A DNA stretch of 64,000 nt from Ailurus styani (taxonomy: Eukaryota > Chordata > Mammalia > Carnivora > Ailuridae). Of the stretch, positions 10,157-21,873 are shown one piece after another (position 1 is the stretch's first letter; each line of letters begins with the position of its first letter). The stretch spans positions 508,447 to 572,446 of the forward strand of contig LNAC01000336.1 of NCBI GenBank assembly GCA_002007465.1. The letters run 5' to 3'. The notes beneath the pieces are model-generated. The model worked only from the letters and a program-made list of their open reading frames with translations. It was not told the DNA's origin and searched no databases. A program made the position numbers and the translations under genes.

Positions 10157-11874
10157 TCCCACAATGGTTTTGAATAGCTTTCAAACTTTTTTTCCTGTGA
10201 AAACAGGATTATCTCTATATGAATTATTTTCTACTAAATAATAAAGGAAAATAATTTGAATAACAGAGATAAAGATTTTAAAAATTGGAAGACATTTAAA
10301 TGTAAAGTCATATAGTGGAGAATATTATGTTCTCAAAAAAATCACACTAATAGATCTGTACAATAATTTTGTCCGCTTAAGTACATACCTAAAAATTAAG
10401 CTAAAAGAGGTTGATGCCACAGTGAATTCGTTGTATCTTTCAGAATGCTTTTGACATGCTTGACATAAATTAGTCCCATAACAGACATGACTGCTAAACT
10501 ATCTAAGCACAAAACAAAATTCATTAAATTTTGCTGAATGAACTGGTCAAACAGGAGTCCTCAAACTGTCCTCGCTCTACGGTTCAAAATAAGGAGACAA
10601 ATGATTCTACTTGAGGTCCACAAGCAGTTATAACTCATGACTCTCCCAGTTAAGATCCCTCACTTTATTTCTAACCAGAGTAAAATTTGAGATCAGATGA
10701 TTCTGGAAATCCATGTTTTACTTTGGCCATACTCAAGTTACTTGTAAAGATATTATTTCTCCTAAGCTTACATTAGTCCACTCTATTCATTAGACATTCA
10801 CTTTTAAAAACTTCCACTTTTAGTTGCTGATTCAAAGGTTTCTACCCAAGACTCAATAGACACGACAGGTCATGTGCAAACATGTGCAGAGAAACACACA
10901 TGAAATTAGAACTGTACCTTAGAATGGCAAACTTTAAAAAGAAGGTTTTCAATCTCAAGGAAATAATGCCTGCAAACGTTGAAACCAACTTTAGGTAACA
11001 TGGGAACCAGATACTTTCAAAATGACTCAAAATTAATGAAGAGTCTTAAATGAATGGGGGTACCCCATTGCTCTGGCCGGAATATTTTATTTGCTCAAAA
11101 TGGAATTACTTATGTAAAGTTAATAAATTTATAATCATCTAAATATGAAATTGTTTCATTATCAACAATAATGCATTTGTTTGTATGAAAGTATCCAAAC
11201 CATCTCACTTTTTAGGGCTTTATCTTTCTACTTTGTAAAATGATGGTGGAGAACTAGCTAATCATTAAGTTCTCTTCCTGGGTATAGTATACTTATCTCT
11301 CACCTAAGAACTTATTTCCTACGTACTTCCTACAAGTTGTGGCTAGAAAAGAAATTGGGACCATAATAATCCATAAAGGTATATGGTATACAAACTTTAA
11401 CCAGACCAAAAATAAATAAGTAAACTTTCATTTCATATTTGATCATCTTTTATCTTTTTTCAAGAATGTGTCTGTACTTCCTTGACTTTCAGCTCCCTGC
11501 TAGGTTATTGTGTCCCTGAAAGCAGTGATTTACATAGCCACCGTTTCAGATTTAGACTCATCAGTGTCTGATAGAGGCTCCAGGAGCAACTCAGAGTAGG
11601 ATGGGTGGGGGCTGGGGGCACAACAGAAGTCTCCTGCTCTGTCTTGGGAGCCTGGGGCGGTGGAATAGTTGGAGACCAGGAGGCAGCATGAGTGTTCTGG
11701 GCACTGGATACCAGAAAGTCAGAAGACAAAAGAAAAAAGTGATGAGAAGGCGGAGTAGGCAAACTTCACTTTAGAGTTTTACCTCAAAATTGTACTGAGG
11801 AGAGACTTCTGGGGATAACAACTCAACTTTTCCCCCATGCCGGGTTAACAATCACAAAGGAAAATTAAGCCCAT
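10156..11874. other. Unique sequence with a GC-richer patch
   Basis: No gene recognised. 11560-11770 is GC-richer than its surroundings and carries an 85-codon minus-strand frame rich in Pro, Ser and Thr with no recognisable domain. I see no splice context or start context that supports coding. Confidence 0.4.
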
Positions 11875-12139
11875 AGAAATTATATGGGGGCACCTGGATG
11901 GCTCAGTTGTTTAAGTTTTTGACTCTTGATTTTGCCTCAGGTCAGAATCTCAGGGTGGTAAGATGGAGATCTGAGGCAAGCTCTGACCTGACCATGGAAC
12001 CTACCTGATATTCTCTCTTTCCCTCTCTTTTTGCCCCTCCCCACTCCCTGCATGCTCTCTCTCTCCCTCTCTCTCTCTCTCTCATGTGCGTGCTCTTAAA
12101 AAAAATAAAAATAAAAATAAAAATAAAAGAAATGGTATG
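11875..12139 (+). mobile_element. Older CAN-SINE
   Basis: Element 11887-12127: 'GGGGCACCTGGATGGCTCAG', a mutated B-box region, a long CT-rich stretch at 12009-12082 and a tail of AAAAAT units. Flanks AGAAATTATATG (11875-11886) and AGAAATGGTATG (12128-12139) form a target duplication with two differences. Divergence is higher than in neighbouring copies. Confidence 0.85.
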
Positions 12140-12437
12140 AACAATAATAGAAAACAAAAATGACAGCAGGCTGTTCAGCTTTTGTGAGGGATAGTAATGT
12201 CCTGGTAATGTTCACTTTACTTTGAGATTACCAAATTATTGAAAGGATAGATCATCCTCTCTGCCATCCTTCAAAAGGGACAGAGGTGTAAGTTGAGTAC
12301 CTCACAGCTTTTCTTTTTAGTGTTTTGTCATTTGCAAAGGATTTAATCATGTCTTTCCCTAATATCAAGAACCTTAAGAATGCTGTTCTCAGGCCTGGAC
12401 CAAGAGAAAAATCTCAAATAGACCCACTAACTTCTAA

Positions 12438-12780
12438 TGCAGTGTTTTTCAAACTTTTTGTAGGTAAGGCTCACATTTTATTTTCTTTTTCCAGCCATCA
12501 CAGGTAGATACACAGTCTTACTGTCCCGGTCTCCTGTGTATCTCAAGCTATATGTAAATAAACATGTCAGTTCAACCACATTTGAAATGATCTATATGCT
12601 CTTCAATGAAAAGATCAATTCACTATGGCCTGGAATACCATGGCAATGTTAAAATGCTATAAAATTTTTGAAATACTTTCTAGTTTTGCATTATTTCATC
12701 TTATTAATACACAGTTCATGGACTGGCATCTGTTCAGAGAACTACTTTGAGCAGAAATGCTATTCAAAGCTGTTAGTTGA
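12438..12780 (+). mobile_element. hAT/Charlie-like DNA transposon remnant
   Basis: It opens GCAGTGTTTTTCAAACTTTT, the usual wording of a hAT-Charlie terminal repeat. It closes with 'CATGGACTGGCATCTGTTC' and 'AGAGAACTACTTTGAG', the matching inverted end. No transposase frame remains. The exact family is not resolved. Confidence 0.55.
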
Positions 12781-13584
12781 TGTGAATAAGAATTTGAAAA
12801 ACCTTCTCCAATAGCAAGATTCTCTACATTTAGGGGAACACAACTTCATGAAAGGAAGGTGAATAAAGAAAGTACTATAATTTAGAGCAAATCAGCATCT
12901 TTCTGTAGTCCTGGTTTGAGTTGTTAAATAAAACTAGGGCAAGACTGTTTTATTAAATTACATCTTTAAAAATGTTCTTGTAATGGAAATTAGGCATTTT
13001 AAGAACCTGGATACTTGAGGTTTGTGTCTACATAGTACCGAAGCTGTTAGGTAAATGTAGATAAGCAGCAGTGAAGTATTGCGAAGAAAATTAAGTGAAG
13101 CATGTTACCAAGTATATTTAGGAAAGAAAACACTTGAGCGAATTTTTTTTGGCGGGGGGGGTTATAGAAGTAGTGAGTACAGATGTCAGGGTGATGTAAA
13201 AACTTCACCTTCTTAAGGAAGAAAATTTCCTCTCTGAAGTACTAGAAATCCTAGGTGGCTCACACAATCTGATCCCTGATAATATATTTCACTGTACCGC
13301 TCATTGTTTTATATGTTTTAGAGACTTTTATCCAAGCAGATTAAAAACTCGTCAAAGGCCAGTTTCATGTAATGCTCTCCTTTTTCTTTGACTCCATAGA
13401 ACTGATGTTGATTTCTGCTGTATAGAGAATTCTGCTATAAATTCGATAATTTCTCCTGTATAGCTATTCCAGTGAATAGCCCTTTCACTTTTTTCAGCCC
13501 TTTTAGAGATGTTCTTCCAAAAGTTTACTCTCTGATAGCATTTTTTATTAGAAAATATGAAACACTGGAGCTCTGTTGATTTTT
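12781..13584. other. Unique non-coding sequence
   Basis: No repeat or gene recognised. A short G-run (GGCGGGGGGGG, near 13151) is the only oddity. Confidence 0.45.
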
Positions 13585-13811
13585 AAAAAGTAACTTCTAG
13601 GGCGCCTGGGTGGCTCAGTGGATTAAAGCCTCTGCTTTCGGCTCAGGTCATGATCTCAGGGTCCTGGGATCGAGGCCCGCATCGGGCTCCCTGCTCAGCA
13701 GGGAGCCTGCTTCCCCCTCTCTCTCTGCCTGCCTCTCTGCCTCCTTGTGATCTCTCTCCCTCTGTGAAATAACTAAATAAAAAAAAAAATTAAAAAAAAA
13801 GTAACTTCTAG
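13585..13811 (+). mobile_element. Young CAN-SINE with 16-bp target duplication
   Basis: Element 13601-13795 starts GGCGCCTGGGTGGCTCAG, has intact A- and B-box wording (GGGATCGAGGCCC), a CT-rich middle and an A-rich tail. AAAAAGTAACTTCTAG is repeated at 13585-13600 and 13796-13811. It is close to the common form seen here, so recent. Confidence 0.97.
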
Positions 13812-13884
13812 AAGTCCTTTGTCATCTTCTAATTATTATTGGTACATACTGATACCAAAACTCAATATTACGTTTTATAATATT

Positions 13885-14035
13885 ACCTCAAACCTTCCAC
13901 AGCAACTGGGTATTATGACCAACTTCATATATGAGAAAACTAAAATTCAGAGAGATCACATGATTTGTCCCAGTTCACATAACTACTAAGTGGCAGTGTT
14001 ATTATGAAGTATTAAAACAACTCTGTCTGGAACCA
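13885..14035 (-). repeat. MIR SINE, antisense
   Basis: 'CAACTTCATATATGAGAAAA', 'ATTCAGAGAGATCACATGAT', 'TTGTCCCAGTTCACATAACT' and 'ACTAAGTGGCAGTG' keep the antisense MIR order (ccattttacagatgagg, agagaggttaagt, cccaaggtcacacagct, agtggcag). Confidence 0.75.
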
Positions 14036-15145
14036 AAACTTGTTTTTCTTCATAGTGCTTGTTTTTTTCTATAGAGCATGTATCTTTTTAAATTCCCAAT
14101 ATCTTTTTGTCTGAAGGCCTCAGAATTTGAAAAACAAAAGTTTCAACTTTTAGATACCCTAAAGCCCATGGGTTCTGAATAAGCACTAGATAGCTTGCTT
14201 CAGCTGTTATTTACCACCAAAAAGAACAAGCATCAGAAACAGCCACATATGCTATTGAAACTGGCATACACAATTTTCCCTTTTTTGAGAAGGAGGAGCT
14301 TGCCAGAGTTAGGGCACACCTCAGCTTGCAGAGCAACTTCTGGCAACAACCGCCCAAACCAGATGGGCGCCAGCAGCACAACACCCAGCCCAGAATGACA
14401 GGGCGATGTGAACGTGACAGAAATAAGCCCAGCTAGTAAACATGTTAAAAATCTGCCTTCATCCCAAACAACCCATTGTACACTGGAAAATGAGAAGAGC
14501 AAAATCCCGATAAACCAATAACAAAAATCAAGAAAGAGCCAAGCTCCATGTCTGACTTTAGCTGACCCCCATTAGAGGGCCATTCCTTCAGAATCAATGC
14601 CCCTAATGCATAACTATAGACACCACCAATCAATGGAAAGTGATAAAGGAAGCAGAATCAATAAACATTAAAGGGGCTAGAGAGTGTGAAGAAAGAAAAA
14701 AAATGCAGTGAGGATACTGTACTTTGTTGAAATGAGAGGTACAGGGATTGCTTGAGAAATACCTGTTTTCTCACTAATCTAAACCATTTCCCTCCACCAA
14801 AAAAACCTTATGTTTTGGCCTCAGTTGACTTTATGAGCAGATGGTTAACAGCAGTGTGACTTGAGGACTTCATTGACCTAAAAAATCTCAAGAAAATTTC
14901 ATGGTCTGGAATTACACCATGAGAGACTCACTTAGTCACATTAAAGTGCTCTGTTCTCACTGGTCTTCTTATAAAATGAAGTGCTCCTGAAAGATTAGCA
15001 TGCCATGTCATTACCACTGAAATATTTGTTATACAGCATCAACTACTTAGCGAGTCCTTAATATTAGTGTTTCCAGATAGAATTCACAGCACCAAACAAT
15101 ATCCAGAGCTAAGAAACTGAATATATGAATGGACAAGAGCCCGAT
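14036..15145. other. Unclassified block with a GC-richer, CpG-bearing part
   Basis: 14290-14640 is GC-richer, with several CpGs and sequence that could be the U3 part of an old LTR upstream of the LTR-like element at 15.2 kb. I could not identify it. Short frames on both strands in this part have no recognisable domains. Confidence 0.35.
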
Positions 15146-15185
15146 TTATATATATATATTTTATATATATTATTTATATATACAT
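15146..15185. repeat. (TA)n-rich low-complexity tract
   Basis: TATATATATATTTTATATAT and similar units. Simple sequence, forms a T/A island at the edge of the LTR-like element. Confidence 0.85.
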
Positions 15186-15189
15186 AGAA

Positions 15190-15712
15190 TTCTGACCCAT
15201 AACATTCAGCAGCCTGTCAAAGAAACGAGCCCCTTTTCTACAATAACCAGCCCAAGAAGTCAGACTGCTATAAATCAGACTTATAGAAAGTCAGACCACT
15301 ATCTTCAGTGACAACCCAGGAAGTCAAACACTCTTTCTTATCCACTGGCCCAAAATGGCCAGGGCTTGATATATAACTGATTAAGCTTCTCTACATTTTT
15401 GTCCTTGTTTAGAATTTTGGACACCCAAAAGCAGCAAACCATACACCCCTAACCAATTACAGAGTATGCCCATTTCCAGTTAGCGTACCTGCAGCATTTT
15501 TAACAGACAGCCTCCCTCCTTCAGGTTTTACCTGAAACATTGTTTTTTTGTTTGTTTTTGGCTTTTTTTTTTAAACTATAAAGCTTTCTCACTCCTTTGC
15601 CTGCCTTTGAATCTCTGCCAAAATCCATGTGACAGTGGCTGATTCCCTTGCTATGAATATATAGACTTTGCTTGTTCTCATGCATTGGTCTTTATTTTCA
15701 CAGGAACTACTT
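15190..15712 (+). mobile_element. ERV LTR-like element (probable class I), solo
   Basis: The 5' part has degenerate repeats of the type 'aaccagcccaagaagtcagac' and 'acaacccaggaagtcaaac', typical of some U3 regions. A TATA-like CTATAAAG lies at 15577-15584. Then come 'TTGAATCTCTGCC', an AATATA at 15656-15661 where a poly-A signal would be expected, and a U5-like end 'GGTCTTTATTTTCACAGG'. No gag, pol or env sequence was seen beside it. Family and exact ends are uncertain. Confidence 0.5.
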
Positions 15713-15771
15713 ACACTAAAAAATATATTGTTTATCTGAAATTCAAGGTTAACTGAGCATTCTGGTTCTGT

Positions 15772-15990
15772 TTTGTTTTTATAAAGATTTTATTTATTTG
15801 AGAGACTGAGTGAGTGATTGAGAGAGAGTGAGAACATGAGTGGGAGGGAGGGGCAGAGGGAGAGGGAGAATCAGGCTCCCCCCTCTGAGCAGGGAGCCTG
15901 ATGTGGAGCTGGATCCCAGGACCCTGAGAACATGACCTGAGCCAAAGGAAGATGCTTAAAGACTGAGCCACCCAGGCGCTTCTGTGTTTT
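15772..15990 (-). mobile_element. CAN-SINE, antisense
   Basis: Element about 15781-15979: 'AAAGATTTTATTTATTTGAG', a GA-rich middle, 'GAGCAGGGAGCCTGATG', 'ATGACCTGAGCC' and 'GACTGAGCCACCCAGGCGC'. Similar TCTG...TTTTGTTTT flanks suggest an imperfect target duplication. It is moderately diverged. Confidence 0.93.
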
Positions 15991-16019
15991 GTTTTGCTTT
16001 GTTATATCTGCTAATTCTG

Positions 16020-16225
16020 GCAACCCTACTTACTATATACCAAGAACTGCTGTGAACATTGACATATATTGCTTTTAACTCACAATATTCTGATGTAGAT
16101 ATTGTCATTCCCAAATGGAGCAATGGTGTTTTAGTGACAGGTAGCAATATGCCCCAGTGCTAGAACGAGGGAGTAAAAACTACATCTGTCAGACAGCAAA
16201 GCCCATGTCCTTTACTACTCAGCTT
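16020..16225 (-). repeat. MIR SINE, antisense
   Basis: 'ACTATATACCAAGAACTGCT', 'CTCACAATATTCTGATGTAG', 'ATTGTCATTCCCAAATG' and 'CAGCAAAGCCCATGTCCTTT' follow the antisense MIR order, ending in the 'aaagcccatgctctt' motif. Confidence 0.65.
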
Positions 16226-17140
16226 TCAAAGTCTGGCATTTCCACCATAAAATTTGCACATAATTTCTACTTAGGAGTACCTGAATGCTGATCTGTGAGC
16301 CCGAGAGGAGGCAGAAATTGGGACATAAAGATCCTAAGTAGAGGAAAGACAGCTGATGTGCTAGATCAGGGAGAGGAAGGAAATGAGAGTAAGTGAATGA
16401 TGTGAATGGCATGTTTCTGTAAATGCTCTGATGAAAATCCCATTTAAAAATTTTCAAATAACAAGCATAATAATTATGATAGACATATCAGAGAAAATCA
16501 CATATGTTTTCCTTTCTCTCTATGCCTTGCTTACCTTAAACTTGGAGGAGAAAAAAAAAACAGCCTTCAGTTGGCATTATAGCAGGTTCTCATTCATAAA
16601 GCCTAAACTAAATACACCATCAGTTTCCTTGAAGGAAAGAGTGCAGTTTTTAAATTACGGAATGATAAAATGTTGTTTTCTAATTTTCCTTCTCTAAAGA
16701 GCTATATGATAAATTTAGGGGAAATGTGGCTTCTATAAAAATAAAAAATGTTTCTTGCTCCTGATGTTTTGCTTCTTTCATGTAACAATAAAAATATATG
16801 ACCCATAATTTTTCCTCTTTATATCCTGGCAACCCGAAATTAGAGTCTAATTTAGGACTAATCTAAATTCTAATCTAAACACTGCATTTAAGATTGCACA
16901 CCCTGAGTTTCCTTTAAGATTTTACCTTCTCTATATATTTTGATATCTACCATTCAATAATTTTACTATAAAACACCAATGGACTCAGTATATTAATTTA
17001 GATTGTGTCAATTATTTTCCCATTCCATTCATGGATTTTTATTTTCTCTTTTAAAATTGTAAAATACGTAAATGCTTCCATGATAGTACAAGAGAGCAAC
17101 CTCCTTATTTAGTTCAACTTCCTATATTAGTTCAGCCTAA
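16226..17140. other. Unique AT-rich non-coding sequence
   Basis: No gene or repeat family recognised. The 88-codon frame at 16431-16697 is low in complexity and lacks motifs. Confidence 0.45.
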
Positions 17141-17375
17141 GATTCTCCAGCTTTTTTTTTTAATTTTTTTTAAGATTTTATTTATTCATTTTGACAGAGA
17201 GATTACAAGTAGGCAGAGAGGCAGGCAGAGAGAGAGGAGAGAGGAGGAAGCAGGCTCCCTGCTGAGCAGAGAGCCCGATGCGGGCCTTGATCCCAGGACC
17301 CTGGGATCATGACCTGAGCTGAAGGCAGCGGCTTTAACCCACTGAGCCACCCAGGCGCCCGATTCTCCAGCTTTT
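17141..17375 (-). mobile_element. CAN-SINE with 15-bp target duplication
   Basis: Element 17156-17360: T-rich tail, 'GGCAGAGAGGCAGGCAGAG', 'GAGCAGAGAGCCCGATGCGG', 'GATCATGACCTGAGC' and 'CCACTGAGCCACCCAGGCGC'. GATTCTCCAGCTTTT flanks it exactly at 17141-17155 and 17361-17375. Confidence 0.97.
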
Positions 17376-18669
17376 AAGGCAGTTGAGTTTTGCTATGAGG
17401 GCGCACTGAGTCTCTGTTTTCACTCAGATTTCCAGAGCTTTGTCAGATAGCTCATGCCACCTAAGTCTTGTGTATCCACATCCTGTATTCACATAATGGA
17501 TGCTTTTAAACCAAGTCAGAGCTTCACATTTATTCCTACTAAATTTCATTTCTGCTGTGTTTTGCCATTGTTCCAGGTAACTTCCAATCAATTGAGGAGG
17601 TAAAAAAAGCATTTATGTGCTCTGGGATAATATGCAACCAATTTGTCTATTAATGACATTTTCCTCCCAGGGAAAGTATTCCTTCAGGATCTTTGCCAGA
17701 TTCACCTTCTGCTGTGATGCACGTCTGACTGTCATTTGTTAATTTTATTTGCGTTCATTGATCCATTAATATATATCACACCCACAACTTAACTTAGTTT
17801 CCATCTGGTGGAAAGGGTACAGGGATGTTATCAAATTGTCTAGGAAATAAAATCGCCTTGGGTCTCTTATTATCGATGTCTGTCATCCTCTAACAAAAGT
17901 GTATAAATTACCTTGTCAGAAAGAGGCTGAAATTGAAGATGCAAATATAAATTACTGATGGAAAATATTTTATTTCCCTCAAACCATTTTATTGAAAATA
18001 ACTTTATAAAATTAATTTATGTACATCTATATTATAGGAGGCAGAGTGATAGAAGTCTTATAAATATGTTCCTCAGATGTTTATCAAACATATAGGCAGA
18101 ACTGGAACTTTAAGAGAAAACTCATTTACCTCACCTTCCTACCTCAAGCTGAGATAAAATTTCAATCCCTCACTCTAAGAAGAAATGTATACAGCTTGAT
18201 AAAAAAAATACTCAGTCCTAATAGTTTCTGCTATGGCAAAGCTAACTTTCCACCAAATCACTTAGTAGCTTAATCAATAAAGAAGTCAATGCACATGTAG
18301 TTAGCATATGGTCAATGTCCAGTGTTGGCCTTAAGCTAGAACAGAAGAAGTAGAAACGTCACACTGTTTTGATGATATATACCAATAACATGTATGTCAA
18401 ATAAGGTACAACTCAAAAATACAAATTACAATAATGGATAGGATCCATATTCTTTTTAACCTAAGTTTCCAAAGGACATATATTAGGAGGAAATGTTTTC
18501 TCTCCAGATGTTAAATTTTCACTTAATATGTTTGGAGTGCTTAGTGTTAATATTTGGTCATTCATTCACTGTAGTGGGTATTTGTGAAATTATTTCTTAA
18601 ATACCCACCATGCTTTCTCCTTACCTGGGTTAACAATATCAAATTCTTAATATCTTATTAAAATGTATA
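17376..18669. other. Unique non-coding sequence
   Basis: No gene or recognisable repeat. A few CpGs near 17850-17880 stand out in otherwise CpG-poor DNA. Confidence 0.4.
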
Positions 18670-18990
18670 TGGTTTAAATGGGGCTGACTCAAGCTCCCAA
18701 CCCAGATATGAGTCAGGCCTAAATCAATTAGTGAATTATATCCTCTCTCACAACAGTGATGATGGGCATAGGACCACATTTTTTAGGTCAATGAGAGTCA
18801 GGTGTAAGACTTTCATTCACGCTATTAGGGAAAAGAAAATCTCTTCCCTGCTTGTATAGTCCTTGAGATGTACTATTGGCAACCTTTGTGCAAGTATGAA
18901 GAATGACTATTTAGGAATGAAGTCATCTAAAAGAAAACATGCTCAAGAAATGAAGATGATCAGGTCCTGGTGACTTCAGCCCCTTAGAAT
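18670..18990 (+). repeat. Ancient interspersed repeat, unclassified
   Basis: 'GGGGCTGACTCAAGCTCCCA', 'TAGGTCAATGAGAGTCAGG' and 'CAGGTCCTGGTGACTTC' resemble a widespread mammalian repeat ('ctgacccaagctgggccaatcagag... cctggtgacatc'). Whether it is an L1 3' end or an LTR I cannot decide. Confidence 0.35.
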
Positions 18991-19014
18991 TATAATCTGT
19001 TAGAGTGGGGGAAA

Positions 19015-19120
19015 AAAAGCTTGGAGATAATCTCTTCTAATATCATTCTAAATTATAGAAAACCTAGGCTCAAGGAAGGAAGTTCAGTGAATTTATCAGT
19101 CCTCCATCCATCTGTAAGCC
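19015..19120 (-). repeat. Possible MIR remnant, antisense
   Basis: 'TATAGAAAACCTAGGCTCAA' then 'AGTTCAGTGAATTTATC' weakly follow the antisense MIR order. Low confidence because of divergence. Confidence 0.3.
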
Positions 19121-19139
19121 AGTGGTATTTTTAATATCA

Positions 19140-19345
19140 TGTCTTTGTTGGAATCAGTTAAATTCACCATATTTACCTAGTAACTATTGTACAGTAGATA
19201 TCATTATAAGCATGAGGGATATAATGGGGAATATTGTTAAGTATCTTGTTATCAAATTGCTATTGACTTCTTTATCAAGGCAGTAAACAGGCAATCATGT
19301 AGAGTGTAATGGGTTCCATAATGGGTAAGCATAGTGCTATAAGAG
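19140..19345 (-). repeat. L2 LINE remnant
   Basis: Weak but ordered similarity to antisense L2: 'GCATGAGGGATATAATGGGG' (ggcactggggatacagtg), 'GCAGTAAACAGGCAATCATG' (agacaataaacaagtaat), 'AGCATAGTGCTATAAGAGC' (gtgataagtgctatgaag). It probably belongs with the L2 pieces at 19990-20770. Confidence 0.45.
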
Positions 19346-19700
19346 CTCCGAAGAGAAACACCATACTTGAATTATAGAAGAGAATGAGAAAGGGACAACA
19401 TGTTCAACTAAAATCACCATCCATGAAGAGTTCTTATATTAAGTACCCATGTACTTTAAAATCTGTCATCTCTGCCTTTCAAAAATCTTCTGTGAACTTC
19501 TCTTGTGTCCCCACTAATAAGACACCAAAAGGAAGTAATAAAATATTAATCTCAGGATAATAATTTTGAGATTATCAGATAAAGTTTTATGAAGCTCTTT
19601 GATGCTCTGGCTAGGATCCCTTCCAGGGCATGACTACCTGTCTGAAAACTTGGTGCATAGAACTCAGACACAGAGTCACAAAGGTAAAGAACTAAAGTAG

Positions 19701-19753
<53 letters not shown>
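19701..19753. repeat. (AC)26 microsatellite
   Basis: Uninterrupted AC repeat of about 53 bp. Probably highly length-variable. Confidence 0.98.
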
Positions 19754-19755
<2 letters not shown>

Positions 19756-19989
19756 TTAGAGCTCCAGATTTAAAGTACAATCCTGTTCATTTATCATTTT
19801 AATGGCCTCAGTGACATTGGAATAAAGCAAGCAAACTCAGGGGTTCCCCAGTTTAGAAAGTCATTGTGACCTATATCTATAGAACTTTGGCAGTTCTATA
19901 ACTAAGACTTGGATATCAGAAAATTGTCGAGGTTTGTAGCAATGACCACAGAGACGGTGATGAAACGGGGTCTCTCAGCTCAGAAGAGG

Positions 19990-20770
19990 TCTCAGAATAC
20001 CAACTAAGTTTCCCAAAGGAAGTGATGTAAAAGACAGTATCTGAAAGACGATTTGAGTTACTCTGGTAAAGGGATAAAAATATTCTTAGAAGAGGATATA
20101 TGTTACTTGCAACAGAGGGCTAGAATGATTTAAAACTATTAACAATGCAGAATCTAACTGATCACTAAACAGTGCCATACATGTTAAAGCCATTTGAAAA
20201 TACATGATTATTAGTTTTATGGAAGGATGGTGAGGTAATTAAGGCTAATATTAAGGTTTTTGTATAGGGCAACTTAGTGCACATTGCTGTCATTAATTGC
20301 CCCAAAAACATAAGAGTGTTTGCAGGAAGATGAGGAGTTCAATTTTTAATGCCTTGAATTTGAGAAACCTATAGGATATAAAAATTGAGAAGCTGGATAT
20401 ATAGGATTACATATCCTGTATATAAGCAGTAAAAAATTTTTGATAATATAGATTTAGTATCATTAGCATATTGAAGACCATTGGAACTTTGAGAATGGAA
20501 GAGACTGTTGAGATGTTTATTTAGAAAAAAAGAGTTGAAGATAAAACTCCATGGGGCAGTAAAAATTAAAGGGTAAAAGGAAAAGAGATTAGAACCTAGG
20601 CAGTAGTTCACCTTTTCAATAGTGTGAAGAGGTCAAATAAAAAACTAAATGAAGACAGTCCGTCAAATTAGACAACAAATATGTTATTGGTAAGCTTGAC
20701 TAGGGTAATCCCAATATGATATTTGAAAAAGAGGGATGAATGGATTGAGAATGAAGAAGAATGTAGCATA
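19990..20770 (-). repeat. L2 LINE remnant, long
   Basis: Antisense L2 order is recognisable: 'GGAAGTGATGTAAAAGACAG' near 20020, 'GATGAGGAGTTCAATTTTTA' near 20330, 'GAATTTGAGAAACCTATAGG', 'GAGAAGCTGGATATATAGG', 'CTCCATGGGGCAGTA' and 'GGTCAAATAAAAAACTAAAT'. It is heavily diverged and interrupted. No reverse transcriptase coding can be read. Confidence 0.55.
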
Positions 20771-20879
20771 TAACCACCCTGGTCTCTTCGATAATTAACA
20801 GTGGCTAAGTCAACATCCTTTGAGAATCTTCCGCAAAGATTCCCCAACCTCTTGTCTATGTGTTGAGTACAGATGTAGC

Positions 20880-21365
20880 CTGCATTATTTTGTTTGCTGT
20901 ATAACAACAAACATTTAATGGCTTCAAAAAACACCCATTCATTATCTCACAGTTCTGTAAGTCAAATATCTGGGATGACTCATCAAGGTTCGCAACTTAA
21001 GATCTCACAAGGCCAAAATAAAGAAAGCGGGCTAAACTCATATAGATGCTCAGGGAAAAGAGACCATTTTTAACTCATTCAGCTTATTAATAGAATTTAG
21101 TTCTTTGTAATCTACAGATCGGAGGTCCTTGTTTCCTTGGTGGTTATCAGCCTAGAGTTGTTCTCTGCCCACATTCCTTCTCTTACGACCATCTCCATCC
21201 TAAAACATCAAGGCTGACAAAGTCTTTGACTTCCATTCCTCCTGCCACCAGCTGGGAAAAACTCTGCTTTCAAAGACTATGTGATTAGATTGAGTCCCCC
21301 TGGAAAATCTTCCTTTCTTCAAATAATGTGTCATAGTCATAGAAGTGAGATTTCATCATATTCAT
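20880..21365 (-). mobile_element. MaLR-type LTR remnant (MLT1-like)
   Basis: 'GCTGTATAACAACAAACATT', 'CATTATCTCACAGTTCTGTA', 'AGACTATGTGATTAGATTGA' and 'GTCCCCCTGGAAAATCTTCC' follow the antisense order of MaLR-type repeats (gctgtaacaaa, tctcacagttctgg, gtgattacattgggcccacc). An ancient, protein-less LTR. Subfamily unresolved. Confidence 0.4.
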
Positions 21366-21515
21366 GCACAAGTGGAGGGGATTATATAAAACCAAGGGTC
21401 ATTTAGGGTCATCCTATCTGATACACTTACCTCTTCAAGAGAATAGACATTTTACTAGAATTGTCACTTTTTTTGTATATAGTCTAAACAGTTATAATAA
21501 CTATAAAGTCTCTGT

Positions 21516-21618
21516 ATCTTATATAGAATATATATATGATCTCTATCTTATATATATAATATATATGAGTCTATATATATACATATATATATATATATGA
21601 GTCCATATATATATGAGA
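21516..21618. repeat. (TA)n-rich tract with TATATGAGTC units
   Basis: TA runs are separated by near-repeats of 'tatatatgagtctatatata' and 'tatatatgagtccatatata'. AT-rich simple sequence, with an internal minisatellite character. Confidence 0.85.
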
Positions 21619-21661
21619 GCACATCTAAAGTACAAATTGAGCATAAATTTATACTATAAAT

Positions 21662-21873
21662 AATAGGAATGGGCGCCTGGGTGGCTCAGTGGGTTAAAGC
21701 CTCTGCCTTCAGCTCAGGTCATGATCTCAGGGTCCTGGGACCGAGGCCCGCATTGGGCTCCCGGCTCAGTGGGGAGCCTGCTTCCTCCTCTCTCTCTGCC
21801 TGCCTCTCTGCCTATTTGTGATCTGATCTCTCTCTCAAATAAATACAAAAAAATCTTTAAAAAAAATAGGAAT
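21662..21873 (+). mobile_element. Young CAN-SINE
   Basis: Element 21671-21864 starts GGGCGCCTGGGTGGCTCAG and has 'GTCATGATCTCAGGGTCCTG', a CT-rich middle and an AAATAAATAC tail with poly-A. AATAGGAAT at 21662-21670 and 21865-21873 is the minimal target duplication. Confidence 0.96.

Noticed and set aside
11505..11762. Pro/Ser-rich minus-strand frame as an exon or pseudogene
   Set aside because: Lies in a GC-richer patch but shows no known family and no splice sites; noted only as composition.
19552..19749. Minus-strand frame rich in Val-Cys
   Set aside because: It is the translated (AC)26 microsatellite.
21516..21618. TATA-box promoter cluster
   Set aside because: TA-rich simple sequence; no CpG island, initiator or transcript evidence.
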